Shown in pieces: positions 48,532 to 61,288 of a stretch of DNA of 64,000 bases. Source of the DNA: Hysterangium stoloniferum (taxonomy: Eukaryota; Basidiomycota; Agaricomycetes; Hysterangiales; Hysterangiaceae); the NCBI GenBank assembly GCA_015178975.1, contig WHVD01000051.1, forward strand, positions 496,001 through 560,000. Reading direction: 5' to 3'. A program made the position numbers and the translations under genes. Under the pieces are notes generated by a model that was not told the origin of the DNA, ran no database searches, and worked only from the letters and a program-made list of their open reading frames with translations. Positions within the stretch are counted from its first letter, which is position 1. Each line of letters starts with the position of its first letter.

Positions 48532-49427
48532 GCTCGCGAGGGTCAATTTCCCATGGTTCCAACAGTTTGCTTCCGTAGTTTCCGGTTCTTAGCCAGACAG
48601 CCGCCAAATGATTTGGGTGGGAAAATTGAGAGTATTTGCAACTAATGCAATCGAAGGTGGTATTTAATAATATTTAAGTTATAAATTGGCCTAAATTGAC
48701 CAGCGTTCCATAACTGTATTGTTATTATTGCAATTGTGAAGGTATAGTGAAACAGGATTGAAAGATGCGGGAGTCCACCCCAAGTCGGGATTTGCCGGAC
48801 GGTCATAAATGAATGATTCATGTATGTGGAGGTTGTGGACCATAATGGACCAAACAGACACGTGACGCAGACACCTCGCGTTATGTTCCGTCGAAAATCA
48901 GATATGAATACTCTTGTACGAGTTTACCATACCATGCGTCCCCCGATCCTGATATTGGCCTGGCTGGAGACACTGTTTGTTGTTGTTTGTCAGTCGTAAC
49001 ACTCACTCTGTGTGACTGCGATTACTCAAAGCATGTATCAGTATCTTTGTGTTTTTCTTTAGTTACTGTGAATACAGTCGTAACATTCATTCTGTGCGAC
49101 CGAGTATCTTTCTTTAGATTTTGTTACCAAGGTAATTTTTATATGTCCAATATATTAGAAATGCTAAAAATAATAATTCAAAATAATCGAATTTTCTGTA
49201 AACATGGGTACATTCATGTAGGGCCAGCGCTTTGAAAAAATTATCGGTCTCACATTCACCAGCAGACCGACAAAACCGAGCGAGATTCCACACCCTTTAT
49301 TTACCCCTATACGTTGTAAGTAACGCCCGGGTGTGAACTATTATTAATAGAATAAATAGTAATTAGGCTTCAACCATACAACGTTTTGGGCACGTTCCAA
49401 CAGGAGCAAAGGAAAGCGACCCGCGAC
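48532..49427. promoter_or_regulatory. Divergent promoter between permease copies C and D
   Basis: About 0.9 kb between two divergent permease start codons. It carries a partial tandem duplication: CAGTCGTAACACTCACTCTG at 48,991 and CAGTCGTAACATTCATTCTG at 49,075, each followed by a GTATCTTT...TTTCTTTAG block (units about 84 bp and 50 bp). Such duplicated blocks could alter regulatory site number; this is inference. Confidence 0.5.
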
Positions 49428-51627
49428 ATGGCTCCGTACTACGAGCCTTCGTCTCTGGCATCGAGCACAACCCCACTAATTTCAGACGACGAGGTACCAG
49501 AATACACAGGTTCCCCCACTGAAAGACAGAGTGAGCCGATTATTATGCCGGGGTTGAATAGTACAACTTTTTGACTTTTGTTTTTCATTGATAGGAACGT
49601 ATGGAGAAAGATTCGATCATGTTCCTGTAGAGAAGCGGCAGCTAGGTGATAGAGTCTTCGCGCGACATTACCGTATTGTCTCATAATAATTTCCAGGTGT
49701 CATGAGCATCGTTTCCCTTATCGTTAATCGTATGATTGGTACTGGGTAAATCATAGGTTTGCTCCACGAAGCCTTAGTTAATGACTGCCTGAAAGTATAT
49801 ATGCCACACCCAGCACAATCCTTAGAGCCTCGGGTAGTGTCGGGTTATCCCTGGTTTCATGGGTTGTCGGTGCAATAATCACGGCAGTGGGTATGGCTGT
49901 ATATGTTGAATTTGGAACCGTAAATATTACAATAGTGTGTCCACTTGCGAGGACTAACCAACGTTCAGGGGATCCCCCGTAGCGGAGGAGAGAAGAACTA
50001 TCTTGAATATATTTTTAAAAAGCCCAAATTTCTCGTGACATGTCTTTTTGCAACGTATTGCTGTCTCCTTGTACGTTTCTCTCTCTTTTTTTTTTAAGTC
50101 AGGCAGTTTACCTTCTGATCACGTCTTAGGGTTGGTCTACTGCGATCTGCGTTTTTTTTGGCGAATGTCGGTTATCATGCCAATAATTATACATGACTTA
50201 TCATATCCTGTCTCTTAGATATGGTCCATGCTTTCGGAGGGACCATCACTCAATGGAATTCCCGACTGGTTGGATTTGCTTGCTTGACGGGCGTTACCCT
50301 CCTTCATACCTTCCACCTCAACTGGGGATTACGTCTCCAAAATACCTTGGCCCTCGTACAGCTTGGTACCATGCTATTTCTAATTGCGTGTGGACTTCTG
50401 GTATTTCTTGGTTGGATACCTTTAGATGATAGACCTCATAATTTTGATGACCTCTGGAAAGGAACAATATACGATCCCAACGCATTCGTGTCTAGTCTGT
50501 ACAACGTTATCTGGTAGGTGCCTGTATAAATATTCAGTTGACTTGTCTATTCAACCTGTCTATAAAACACCTGCCAGGTCCTTCATTGGATATGCAAACG
50601 CGCACTATGTGTTATCGGAGACTAAAGATCCTGTGAAGACTATCAAACGAGCCGCCCCTCTCGCGATGGTGTTAATAACAGTCCTTTATCTTCTTGTCAA
50701 CGTTTCATACTTAATCGTCGTATCTAAGGAAGATATTCTAGGCAGTGGTCGCGTTGTGGCGTGAGTATAATCTATATATCCTTTCTAATGCCTTTTAGTT
50801 ATCTGTGACTTTATGCAGTGCTTTGTTCTTTAGAAACCTATTTGGTAGCATTGCAGAACGGGTACGCGATATTAAGCACTGGATTTGACTATGCACCAAA
50901 CCACTATTCAGGTACTCTCCTTCGTAATTTGTATATCGGCTCTAGCAAACATCCTTGCCACTTGTTTCGCCAAAAGCCGAGGTTTGCAAAATTGACCGAA
51001 TGTCTAGTCCTTTTATTGATATTTCCAACAGTTATCCAAGAGCTCGCTCGAGAAGGCGTGCTCCCCTACTCGAGCCTGTTCGCAAGAAACTCTTCGTTTA
51101 AGACGCCATACGCCTCTCTTATCCTTGAATGGGCCATATGCACTTTTTGGATGTTCACGCCTCCCCCAGGGGATGCATACAATTTCATCCTGAATCTCTA
51201 CAGCTATCCATATGGGTGCATAAATACTGCGATCTCAGGCGGATTACTCTGGCTCTATCTCTCTCCATTTGGGAAATCGCATTGGAACCCGCCGTATCGT
51301 GCCGGTGTACCAGCCGTCACTCTTTTTCTGCTGTCTAACGTCTTTTTGTTGGTTGCGCCTTTGATCCCTCCAAACCCTAACTTCCGATTGTACGAGTTCT
51401 TGCCATACTGGGTCAGTACCTTCTGGCAGTTTGATGAATTCGTTACTTAACGTGACTTTGACTAGATACACGTTGCGGCGACTGTGGGGGTTCTATTAGC
51501 AGGACTGAGTTACTGGTATGTGTGGGCCCGGCTTCTACCTCACATTGGAGGGTATAGGCTTAGTTGGGAAGTTGTGATTCAAGATGATGGGGTCTCTAGA
51601 ACTGTACTGAAGAAAGTCCCCGAGTAG
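49428..51627 (+). CDS. MUP1/LAT-type amino-acid permease, copy D
   Basis: Start MAPYYEPSSLASSTTPLISD, chosen by alignment with copies A and C. Membrane core: VMSIVSLIVNRMIGTG, ASGSVGLSLVSWVVGAIITA, IPRSGGEKNYLEYIFKKPKF (PRSGGEKNYLEYI family motif), GWSTAICVFFGEY joined to MVHAFGGTITQWNSR, LQNTLALVQLGTMLFLIACG, ETKDPVKTIKRAAPLAMVLI, VIQELAREGVLPYSSLFARN, FRLYEFLPYW, a last helix around AATVGVLLAGLSYWYVWARL, and an end at LKKVPE. The introns match those of A and C in place and phase. One intron is lengthened by a T run near 50,085. The frame is intact throughout. Nearest relatives in the window are C and A. Confidence 0.86.
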
Positions 51628-53447
51628 TAAATGTTCTGGGATTGTGTTATAACATCTCAGGTGTTTGTTGCGGAGACGACATGAAACATATGTTGCTACG
51701 GAGTCCCTTTTATGCGCGCTCCATGTCCTTGTCATGACTATTCATTATCAGGCTATCATAAGTAGAATTCGATTTGGTTGACTCGTAGATTTCCTGATCG
51801 ACCAAACGGGTGCCTGCGTGGGGGCTACTGACGATGGAACTATCCAAATGAAGTATAGTAAGCCCTCTGATCTATTCAGCCTAAGCTGCAATTGCTTCAG
51901 AAATTGTCAAGTCTGTGGCAGTCTCGACGGCAGTGATATTCGATTTGATATACACAGCTGGGATCTGCCTAAAAAGGCGAATAAATCATCGTCCTTGGAT
52001 AATGGGCTCGTGGAGCCGCTATGATCCTGATACTCCGTGATTATATGAGGGGTGTTTCTTTTCCGCCTGTTTTTGGAAGTTCGTCTTCGTAAGTTGCAGT
52101 ACGTTTGCAACGAAGGTGAGTATCTTCGAGTTTTCTGATATTCTCGGGTTGCAGCTTAGATCGTACCTCTGCAACGAAGGGGATCTTATCCGTATCGATC
52201 GGATGAGGATGTGTCAGACACGACACCTTTTCAGCACGCAAACACCTTCAAATAAACAAATATCAAACCATACGAATTTGTGGCACCAGCATCACTTACA
52301 TCGGTATCCTGTTGAAGGTTGTCTAAATTAGATTCGATCAGAGCTAGTACTCCTTCGACAGGGAGACCCTGGAATCAGCGCCTTTTGGAGACAATGGCAT
52401 TCAAAGCCGAAATGATTTTAGGTTGGAGGCCTTGAAGACTGGCAGACGACCATCCGTCTGCCTTTTTTTTTTTTGGAACAATTATATGGAAAGGATCAAG
52501 TAGCCATGCATGCCGCGCATCCTGATCCGCTTAAATGTCAACTGGCTTGTGCCAGGACCTGTCCTAAGGAGGAAACACATTTATGTACACGTCGCGGTAG
52601 CCTTGTATTCGCATTCACAATCAGATTTCTCTCTTTCAAAGTTTCAAAGTAAAGAAACGTCCCTTGAAGTTATCTTAACATCTGTTGTCTCTGAAATTAT
52701 TGAAGGTGTAATTGAAACCAATAACGTAATATCGTCAGAAACCAAGGTCTTATTCAAGACAGGTGCTGACTACTCGTTATGAATCATCTATTGCAGCAGA
52801 ATACGGTGAATTAAGCACAAATAAAAACGCACTACCAATGCCTGAAACAGAGTTGGATTACCCGTTGCAAAGCTTTGTCGAGTGTGGCCCATTGGACCGG
52901 AAACCCAGTATCGGAGAAGCGCTTCAGAAGTGGACACCTGCAGCAACATTAATTCTCACAGAACTACCAATGTTACACTGCGTTGTTCTAAAAAAACGGC
53001 TAAAGTAGCAAAGGTACAAGTTGCTACTATGACAGTGAGCGACCTGAAGAAGAGAAACATTGACATGGTAAGTTCTGTGTTTCAGTACTATAGGAGTCAG
53101 ATGAAACACATTTTGTGTGTCTGGGGCATCTGGTTAGTTATATACAACGGCCAAAGTTATCATAAAGGTTATAAGTATCTCAAAAAGGCAATTGGGCCAG
53201 ATTCAATTCAGAAACTGAGAAAATTCACTTACAAACATTCTCAAAAATACAATGAAGAGGATAAAGGCAAACATTTGCTATTTAGAAGAACACATATGTG
53301 CGAACTAACCCAGAGCCAAGCATATCCCCAAGTGTATGCATATGGTCACGCCGCAATTTGGTCAACTAAGCTAATGGATCACAGGGCTAACATGATGTTA
53401 ACGGTGTCAATATGATACATATTATGCACGCGGAATATTAATTATTA
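51628..53447. other. Unassigned ORFs, possible two-exon gene or remnant
   Basis: On the plus strand, a frame from ATG 52,510 (HIYVHVAVALYSHSQSDFSL) reaches SSETK, where a 23-bp jump in the same phase (GTCTTA...CAG) would join LTTRYESSIAAEYGELS and TLILTE near 52,970. A second frame (52,882-53,415) holds a Lys/Tyr-rich segment, LKKRNIDMVSSVFQYYRSQ and YKYLKKAIGPDSIQKLRK. 23 nt is too short for an intron, so this may be one decayed gene. I recognise no family. A T10-12 tract lies near 52,465. Confidence 0.3.
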
Positions 53448-55990
53448 TCAGTCATATGGTTTCTCCCATTCCACCAGTCGCAAGACGGTATTTATGAGGG
53501 TTTGAGTCTCCTTCCTGTTCGCAATTTTCGCTTCCGCCGCAAACATGGATAATCGATTTAATATCATTATAATCCCGGTGGATAGGATATATGCACCATG
53601 TGTATGATATAGCCTATAACACGTCGCTTCAAGACTGAATAGAACGCCCCAATGTGATATAATCCCAGTCTTCCAAGTGGTGCCCCTTGTGCGGTTTCCC
53701 ACAAAATACACGGTTGATGGCACATAAATCGTTAGAATGAAAAAAAAGTCTTCTACTTCTGAACAAGGTGCCTTTGAGACCGACTGGAAAAGAGAGGAGA
53801 CTGTCCAGAACGCTGGGAAGTCCCTAGTGTTGCAGAGGTATTCGAGCAATCATTGAAGCATTTCGGAGCCAGCTATTAATCGCGCTTGGTCCGATGCCCT
53901 ACATCGTGCCTGGATAACTTGCAAATGTGGGTACCTATTGTTGTGTCCCAAGGCCTCTCGAAGGATTGGACAACGCGAGCAGTGTCCTGGGGGGGTGTCA
54001 GCCAAGGGCCTATAAGGTGTAAGCAGCGGAATGGATGATCGGAACTCCATGCATTTCCTTGTACTGGCGCTCCTTTCAGGAAGAGACTAAGGACCAGACC
54101 CAACGCGGTTTTATCGTCCGAAAGAAGTGTGTTGCAGTCTATCAGCACATAATGTAAAAGTTTCCAGTATCGGAAATCTGACGAGGTTCCCGGATCCCGT
54201 AAATCCTCTTTGTTTGAGAGAGTTACCAGGCTTCTCAAGAATAATATCCATATCTCCTTCCGTTGGCCATGCTTTGATTACGCGTCCCTCAAATCGGAAG
54301 AAGGGGTGACCCCAGTGAATACCTGTAAAGTACTGCAGAGCGAGAGCAGATATGGCCTTGGTGACTGTTCCAAGATATCTTGCTTCCTCGTCCATATTTG
54401 AAGAGTTTCGAAAGATGACTCGAATATCTGGCTCTGGACAGAAGATTTTTCGCTGTACAGTATATATATTGTCAAAATTGACTGTAAAATAAGGTCAATG
54501 ACAATTTGAAAGCAATGGGGAGGTCACAATTGAAAGTGCCTGGCTTAATTCAGAAACCGCCTGAGTTACACAATCGTCAGGCAATGCGGACGCCCCTTTT
54601 CTCCGCCCAACAAGTACCAATGTAGGGCATTACAAATGAGCTGTGTCTTCTGCACATTCATCCAAGGTGATGGCTCGGAAAGAAGTGTTATCAAGTATGC
54701 CTGTGCGTAATCGGAGAGTTCGTAGTGATACGAAGAACCACTAGTAGGACTACTATACGCTTCTACAAGAAGCCAAGCAGGCCAATAGCTCCCTTTGAAG
54801 GAATCACTGTTGAATTGAAATGCTGCTGTTTCACAGCTTAGGCTAGCAATAGCCTGGATGACAAACTTTTCGGTATGATGGTCATGGATTCTCGATAACC
54901 AAATGAGACCCTGCGCATGAAGATCAGACCGGCGAGTCATAATCGCTTCTTGCTCTGCCTCCGACAATCTCATGACGCGGAGCTTCTGATTTAACAAAAG
55001 TTCTGAATTGTGAAGAGAAATCGACAGGATCTGACCGGCTCTTTGAGCCCAATGATGAGAGGCTTCTAAAAGGGGTGTCCATAACAGCGCGAGCACAGCG
55101 AGAATAATGCGAATAATAAATCGATGGAGTCGAGTGAGATAGTATGACGCGATCTGAACTGTTCGATCTAAGAATTGTGAGGCGGGGGAGCGAAAGGGAC
55201 AACTAGGATCAAACACAGGAAGCACAGTCATGACATAGGTCATTCCGGCGAACGAGATAATCACCAAGCAAACCTCATAAATGACGATGTCTAGCGATGA
55301 GAGTAAGATGAGAAGACCTGTAAAAAATAATACCACTGCCAAATACATCACGGATGGCAATGTGTTAATAATGGCAGACATCCCCCATTTCTCAATTCTA
55401 TTATAACGAAATTGATGCGTGTATACGTCCTAGGCAGGCGAGTGATATGCGTAAATCCATTGCTTGACTAAAATTACCATGGGGGACACTGATGAACTTA
55501 AGACTAAACTACTAACCCACAAGGTGTTGATCCACCGAAAAATGACTGGAGCCTGGAATGCGACGCTGCTCGGCGGCAGCGTTGGGGGAGTGCTACACAC
55601 ACTACTATTTGCGATATATTCCAACGTCGCGGAGATTGTCGAAAGGAGAGCGAGGGATAATTCTCGTTATCTGGTTGTAAGAATTCGATGATAAAAGCCG
55701 TTAATATCGCTGAAAACAGCGCTCCCTGCCAGTGCTAAATCTAAGGAACGTTTGGCCTTCTCACAAAAACAAGTAGCACGTCCATGTCACTGTTTCAACC
55801 TTCCGTCATTATTTCATTATGGACGCGGGCTTTTTCGCTGTACTTCTCTCAGATGGCCGCGTTTTCGCCAAGTTCCTGACTAATGTCGACTTCTCCAGGA
55901 AGAGCATCCCTCCCCCAGAATCTCGAAGGATGCTTCCGTGGCTGAACAGGGATATCCTCCCTTTTTACGAGGTCATTTAGACTGATATTG
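53448..55990 (-). pseudogene. DUF6535 membrane-protein gene, broken
   Basis: The N-terminal half is a DUF6535 protein, a basidiomycete family of unknown function with four helices: DMDVLLVF joined to GALFSAILTAFIIEFLQPD, FRWINTLWVSSLVLSSSVSP, MVILVKQWIYAY, FRYNRIEKWGMSAIINTLPS, FFTGLLILLSSLDIVIYEV, VLPVFDPSCPFRSP. A long soluble part follows (FRYWKLLHYVLIDCN, LRLVEWEKPYD). In-frame stops interrupt it: TGA at 55,849-55,851, 55,795-55,797 and 53,850-53,852, and TAG at 55,430-55,432. At all three TGA sites the family context suggests Trp (TGG). At least two frame changes occur further on (near 54,590 and about 53,930). Coding texture is otherwise well kept, so decay is recent. The 5' end is not resolved. 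Confidence 0.72.
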
Positions 55991-56967
55991 AACTCTGTTG
56001 ATACTCGTTAAGGGCGAGCATTAACTTCTGGAGGAGTTTGAGAGTGAAGGCCTTAATTGATAAATGGTGAACTATTCGTCGTAGTTCTAATAAACACGGG
56101 GGTTGGTGCTCGCATACAAATGTAGGAAATAAGCTACAATGAAATTTGTGAAGGTAGACAGATGTCGATGCAATAATATCCCGAGAACAGAAACTACGTT
56201 CGCAACTGAGTCATATTTGTTTCTATCAGTTAGGCGCACAGATCATTTTTATGAGGGTGATTATTCCAATGTACTTTATGGGGGGCACCGCCTAAAGTAT
56301 TCAGATCACCAGTTGGGCTGCCTTTGGCGATCATCTACAAGAGATCACAGCTCTTCATCATCATGTAGGTCACTGTTCCATCCAAGAAGAGCTATATAGT
56401 TGATGACGCGCAAGCCCGCTATTTGTCAAATCAAAAATGACCCGCCATCATCAATGTCGTGTGACGGTCGCTTCAAGTTTTGATGGCTAATGGTGCGATG
56501 TTCAATCCCGTGAGAAGTCCGAACAGGATTATAGCACTTATTTATTGAGTTGTTTCGCAAAGCACTGCATGTCGGCAAGCTACCTAGAGTCGAGGATATC
56601 CGTTTGTAATGTAGAAATGGCCATGGGTAGGGTATTGTCAACTTGACATCAAGTGTAAACAACTCAGATATTTGTGAAACCTACATAGCATCAACTTAGA
56701 ATCAAAAGGAAAACCCGTTGCTGGTCTCTGATGGAAACTATAGAGCCATACCGCAGGTTAATGTAGATAGCTGCCATAGCATAGTGGTTGCCTAATCAAA
56801 TCCACGATTTGCCTACATACGTTTCACTTTGAATAAATTATCCAGAGTTGTAGTTAACTATAGATTTGATATCTTAGATCACAGCAATTCGCGACCTATA
56901 GTTTTACCATAACAAAGAAGAAAGGAAAAATGCACGAGGTGATCTGGTTTGAATCAAACCTATGTCA
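55991..56967. other. Intergenic
   Basis: Between the DUF6535 pseudogene and the 3' end of the HsbA-like gene. Short frames only; no repeat or gene is supported. Confidence 0.4.
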
Positions 56968-57852
56968 TTAAGACGGGTATGCTGCAAGGGCACTGGCAAA
57001 AGCCGCGTCTATAGTTGACTTGATTTTAGTGGCATTGGCTTTGAGATCAGTCTGTAAATAACAGTAGCTGTTAGTAAACGGCTCAGGTCGTATTAATTGA
57101 AACATATACCGGCGCTGCACTTATGGCTGCAGTCTCGAACGCCTTCGCACGTAGGGATGAGGTCAAAATTTTGATAAAAATGTTATTCACTCACCGAAGC
57201 GGACTTACTGAGATTCAGAATGTCACCGTGAACAAGTGTCAAAGCGCCAGGGAGTTGATTATTAAGAATAACGAATGCGGGGTGCTTGGCCACAATATTC
57301 TTTAAAGCTGTGACTATTGTGGGCTGAATGCCTCCAACAGCATTAATAATTAATTTGCCATCTGCCTCAGAAACGGGTTGCGGGGTGGTGCCCTGATATA
57401 TTCATGTTAAAATCCATTGATCGGTGCAAAATGAAAGACCCAACGGTGACGTCCTTAGTAGCCTAAAGCAGTATCAGAAATGTATTTTACTCGTAGTTAA
57501 TACTTATAGCTGACATTATTGATGGCAGTGACCAAGGTCCCTGCAGCAGAGTGGATCGCCTGACTCCCAAACAAATCAGAGTAAGAAACAATGTTACATC
57601 AATACTCACCAATGCCGTGGCCAAGGAGGGGTTTGTGTTGGATAGGCTAGAAACCAAGGAATTCAAAGAGCTCTAATATTTGACAATGCTATTAATTAAT
57701 TAGCTTTTAAAGTGACGGATGCTTACCACTTGAGAACTGATGTTCGAGATGTCGGCCTGCACGCCTGCGACACCAGTGGCGCGCTGCTCAAGCGGAGAAG
57801 CATAGACGCCAAAAAACAACGCAATAGTAACAAATGCAGAGAAATGAACCAT
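56968..57852 (-). CDS. HsbA-like secreted surface-binding protein
   Basis: A hydrophobic surface-binding protein A / galactomannoprotein-like family member, extracellular or wall-associated. Signal peptide MVHFSAFVTIALFFGVYASP, then VAGVQADISNISSQV with LNSLVSSLSNTNPSLATAL, AIHSAAGTLVTAIN, GTTPQPVSEADGKLIINAV, IVTALKNIVAKHPAFVILNN, LVHGDILNLSKSAS, and final FETAAISAAP joined to TDLKANATKIKSTIDAAFAS, ending AAYPS. The repeated helical VxxDI-x-x-I-S-x-x-V pattern and AAxxxL spacing are characteristic. About six exons with GT-AG introns; mature length about 190 residues, normal. No cysteines in the mature part that I can see. Often linked to hydrophobin-coated surfaces and polymer degradation in moulds; role here unknown. 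Confidence 0.82.
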
Positions 57853-59533
57853 CTTAAGAGAAATGTTTGCTGGTAGCTTGAGCTAAATTGGAAAACTGAG
57901 GTTTGACGTTGACTCTGCTTAAATGCAGTCCGCTTTTATAGCCCACCTTGACTTAATAAAAACCCGCATCGTATGGGGCCTTGGCAGTGTGTTCCAGATG
58001 AATGTGGAAACGTGTAAATCTATTCTATCTGCTCAAATTTCGGAAACCCGCCGACCCGTCTGGTTGACGCCACACCAATTGAAAGGGCCAATTCATAAGA
58101 ATTCTCATGCAAATGACACCTGTAACCCTAATAGTTATGCTTATATATAACTTGAATGGCAAGAATCTGCAGCTGAGCATCACGGCTGACTACTTGTATA
58201 ATTTGCGTGGGCATGGGTGTACGAGAATCTATCCGGGCGGGACATTCTATGCACGCGTCTAAGCAAAGCAGGATGAGGATAAATGTTCACCACCTGGTGA
58301 AGTTGAGGTGAACATCAATCAGTAAATGGTTTTAAGCGCTAGGACCTTCTCTCAGGGGCTTCAGCCTTTCGGCCTTCCAGAGACTCCTAGAAGGGGACGT
58401 CTGTGAGAGCAGCACCGAGCAACAAATTTACTGATGAGAGGTTAGCATAATTTAATCATGCTTAATGCTTCTGCTTACAATGCCGTTGCCAGTTCCGTTC
58501 ATCTAAAATACTAATTAATTGGTGTTTAAATTTGGTACAAGTCAGATCTCATTGGAAAGAGTCAAGCCAGGCTCCACCGAAGCTCGTGAACTGCGAAGCA
58601 ATTCAACACGGCAAAAATCGACACTGAGTATGCATGGTCCGTCACGGCGGGTCGGATGTAATCCTTAACGGAAGTAGCGGAGTGCACTGGCAGTCAACTT
58701 TCCTTTCATATATATCTCTCCTTTTTGGGGCTCCGAGTAGAATTACAAGTACAAGATTGTAATTTGACTATAATGATACAGTGCAAAAGCTAGGGACGAA
58801 AAGTTAACCACCCGGAACATAACAGACACGCCAAAGGCTGTGTCATTGAGTGTCTATTTCAGGAACCGATATACCTCGTGGGAGTCAATAATAGGTCGTG
58901 TGTTAACAGTCCGGATATTCAGTTTATCGCGCATTTTATTTGAATAAAACCACATATCATCTGTATCAAAAAGATAGTATGAAAGGTTGACCAATAGTAT
59001 TTGCTTGGTCTAATGCCTTTCAAGTGAATAAAATTAGAATAAAATGGACATTTGAATTTGGCACCAATTACAAACACCGTGTGGTGTGGCACGATCGGGA
59101 ACGTGCAACTATCAGAGTATATACTCGACAGAAACAGGAATAATCCCACCATGTCAAGAAAATTTGCTACTTAGAAGAGCTGTTAGGTAGCGTCGACCCT
59201 GGGAGGGTGCCTCACCCAGTGATGGATGGCCGGAGTACTATATAGCTCAGTCACGAAAGTTTCATCGCCTTAGTTGCTCACCTAACGGTTCCAACTAAGG
59301 TTTATATCATATAGTTATATCATATAGTCTTTCGCCCTATTATCCCTATGGGGGCGACTTAAACGATGGAGGATAGAAATAGAAGCTTGGAAGTCTTTAC
59401 ACCAGCTGTCGTCGCATAGCCAATAATCTTAAATGTGAATGAAAACACTATAGTTAGTATTCATATCATCAGATGTCATGAAGATTGAGAGCCTAAGGTG
59501 GGCTTCGCTGTAGCATTCGGGCGTACACAGTTA
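57853..59533. other. Intergenic
   Basis: HsbA promoter (TATATA-like run near 58,140-58,148) and about 1.6 kb up to the Harbinger element. No gene is supported. A GC-rich hairpin-like stretch around 58,350-58,405 has no assigned role. Confidence 0.4.
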
Positions 59534-59757
59534 CAGTGGATGACTCTCCGTAGCACTAAAACTCTAAGTTTCTAATTCAAAGTGACAGCTGTGACAGGTG
59601 ACAGGGTTTAGAACTTGCTGTTAAAACCGTAGAGCCAATTTCCATAAAATAGAAGATTAGATATATATGATTGGACCGTCATATCCCATTGTTGTGACCT
59701 TCTAATGTCACCACTCATGTCACAGCGCCATATATACCTTTAATACATTCAGCGTTC

Positions 59758-61163
59758 ATGGATGTATACAAAATAATGAATGACGAGTCAGAAGATGAGC
59801 AGGAGGATCAAGAACATGCATATGGGCTTATATGTATGTTTTAATGCATTTTTAGATAGCCCAAATACAATGGCTGAGATATCACAACCATGTAGGCATG
59901 ACTCTAGCCGGTGAATTGGAAAAATGTAGAGAACGTGCTGAACACCGAAACCCCGTACGCCTTTACCTTACACGTCCAGATTTGCCTCCTCCACAAGGTG
60001 ACACGGCCTGGCAGCATATGTGGACTGCTCAAAATGACCGTGCATTCATAACAACGATGGGTTTTGATGTGAAAACATTCAATCATATTCTCGAATCTGG
60101 GTTTGAGATACACTGGAATACCATACCTGTGGAACGATCAGATATTAGTCAGTATGCTGCTCCCCGCCCCAAAAGGTGGTCCTTGAATGCTGCTGGAGGA
60201 CTAGGACTGGTATTGCATTACATTCATTCTTGCATGGTTCAAACAAGCTTGCAACAAATTTTTGGATTGATCCCATCAACAGTCGACTGGTATCTGAAAT
60301 TTTCACTAAATATACTTGAGACGACACTCAATGATATGTCTGAGGCACTCGTTGTCTGGCCAAATCCTGCAAAAATGCAGTCATTTCAAAATATGATTGT
60401 TGCTCGTCACACCCTGCTTGTGGGAGCATTTGGAAGTATTGATAGATTGAAATTACCAGTTGAAGTCCCAGATGATCCATTGATGGAAAATGCAACCTAC
60501 TGTGGCTGGACTCATAATCATTATTCTAATCAAGTCTTTGTCTTTGGACCAGATGGTAGGTTAAAGGCTTGATCTTTCTAAAAGTATTCCATTTACATAT
60601 ATTCTAATTATTTAGGTACCATTCTCGAAGCAGTGCTCAATGTGTCTGGTAGCTGGCATGATTCGCGTGTTGCTCGTCCAATTTATGAGCAATTGCGGAA
60701 TAACACACCAGATGAATTTTATTTGGTTGCAGATACTGCTTTTCCCCGAGGTGCTCAAAGCATTCAGAACAAGATCAAAGCTCCACTGAAGTCTGGTGAT
60801 CGATTGCCACAATCTCACTTGGGACGCTTTGTACAACTAGCAGTTGATAGGGAACTACTTTCATATCGGCAGACAGCTGAGTGGGGTATGCGAGCATTAC
60901 AAGGCGGATTTGGTCGACTTCACGTGCCTTTGCTTGTGGATCCTTCTCAATGTTTACAATTAATTCGTGTTATCACTCGAGCATTCAATCTTCGGGTACG
61001 TTGTGTTGGTATCAACCAGATTCGTGCAGTGTATTGTGATATCTGGCAAGAGGCTGAGGGAGATGATGTTTATTCAAAATTTTCATCAATGCTCATGAGC
61101 GATATTCGCAAGAATGATCGTGTAGCACGCTTCCATACAATGGCTGTTGAGATACAGCAATAG
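59758..61163 (+). CDS. Harbinger DDE transposase (HARBI1/DDE_4-like)
   Basis: Catalyses cut-and-paste transposition. Main exon ATG at 59,898 (MTLAGELEKCRERAEHRNPV); an upstream exon from ATG 59,758 (MDVYKIMNDESEDEQEDQEH) may be spliced on through an intron of about 62 nt, so the start is uncertain. The DDE fold: GAFGSIDRLKLP with the first Asp, an intron at about 60,555-60,615 (GFGPDG-type junction), NVSGSWHDSRVARPIYEQ with WHDSR, VADTAFPRG with the second Asp, and RQTAEWGMRALQGGFGRL with the Glu. No stop or frameshift in about 400 codons. A Harbinger signature is SWHDSR plus DTAFP. It works with the Myb-like protein encoded convergently. Confidence 0.85.
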
Positions 61164-61288
61164 TTTTAGATCAGTAAACATTTTCTTGGGTCTAGTATAG
61201 ACAATTAAAAACATGTTATAGAGTAGTATTTAGTGGTACACAAGAAATAGAGTGCGGTTATCAAGAAATAGAAGCTATTTATCTCTAA

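Noticed and set aside
53448-55990. UGA read as tryptophan or selenocysteine in the DUF6535 gene
   Set aside because: Other genes in the window use TGG for Trp and TGA as their terminal stop, so recoding is not supported; a TAG and frame changes also fit a pseudogene.
58350-58405. GC-rich hairpin-like stretch considered as an ncRNA
   Set aside because: Complementarity is short and interrupted, and no promoter or conserved motif is visible.
59311-59330. Short ATATCATATAGT duplication near the Harbinger left end
   Set aside because: Only about 14 bp and AT-rich; not distinguishable from chance.
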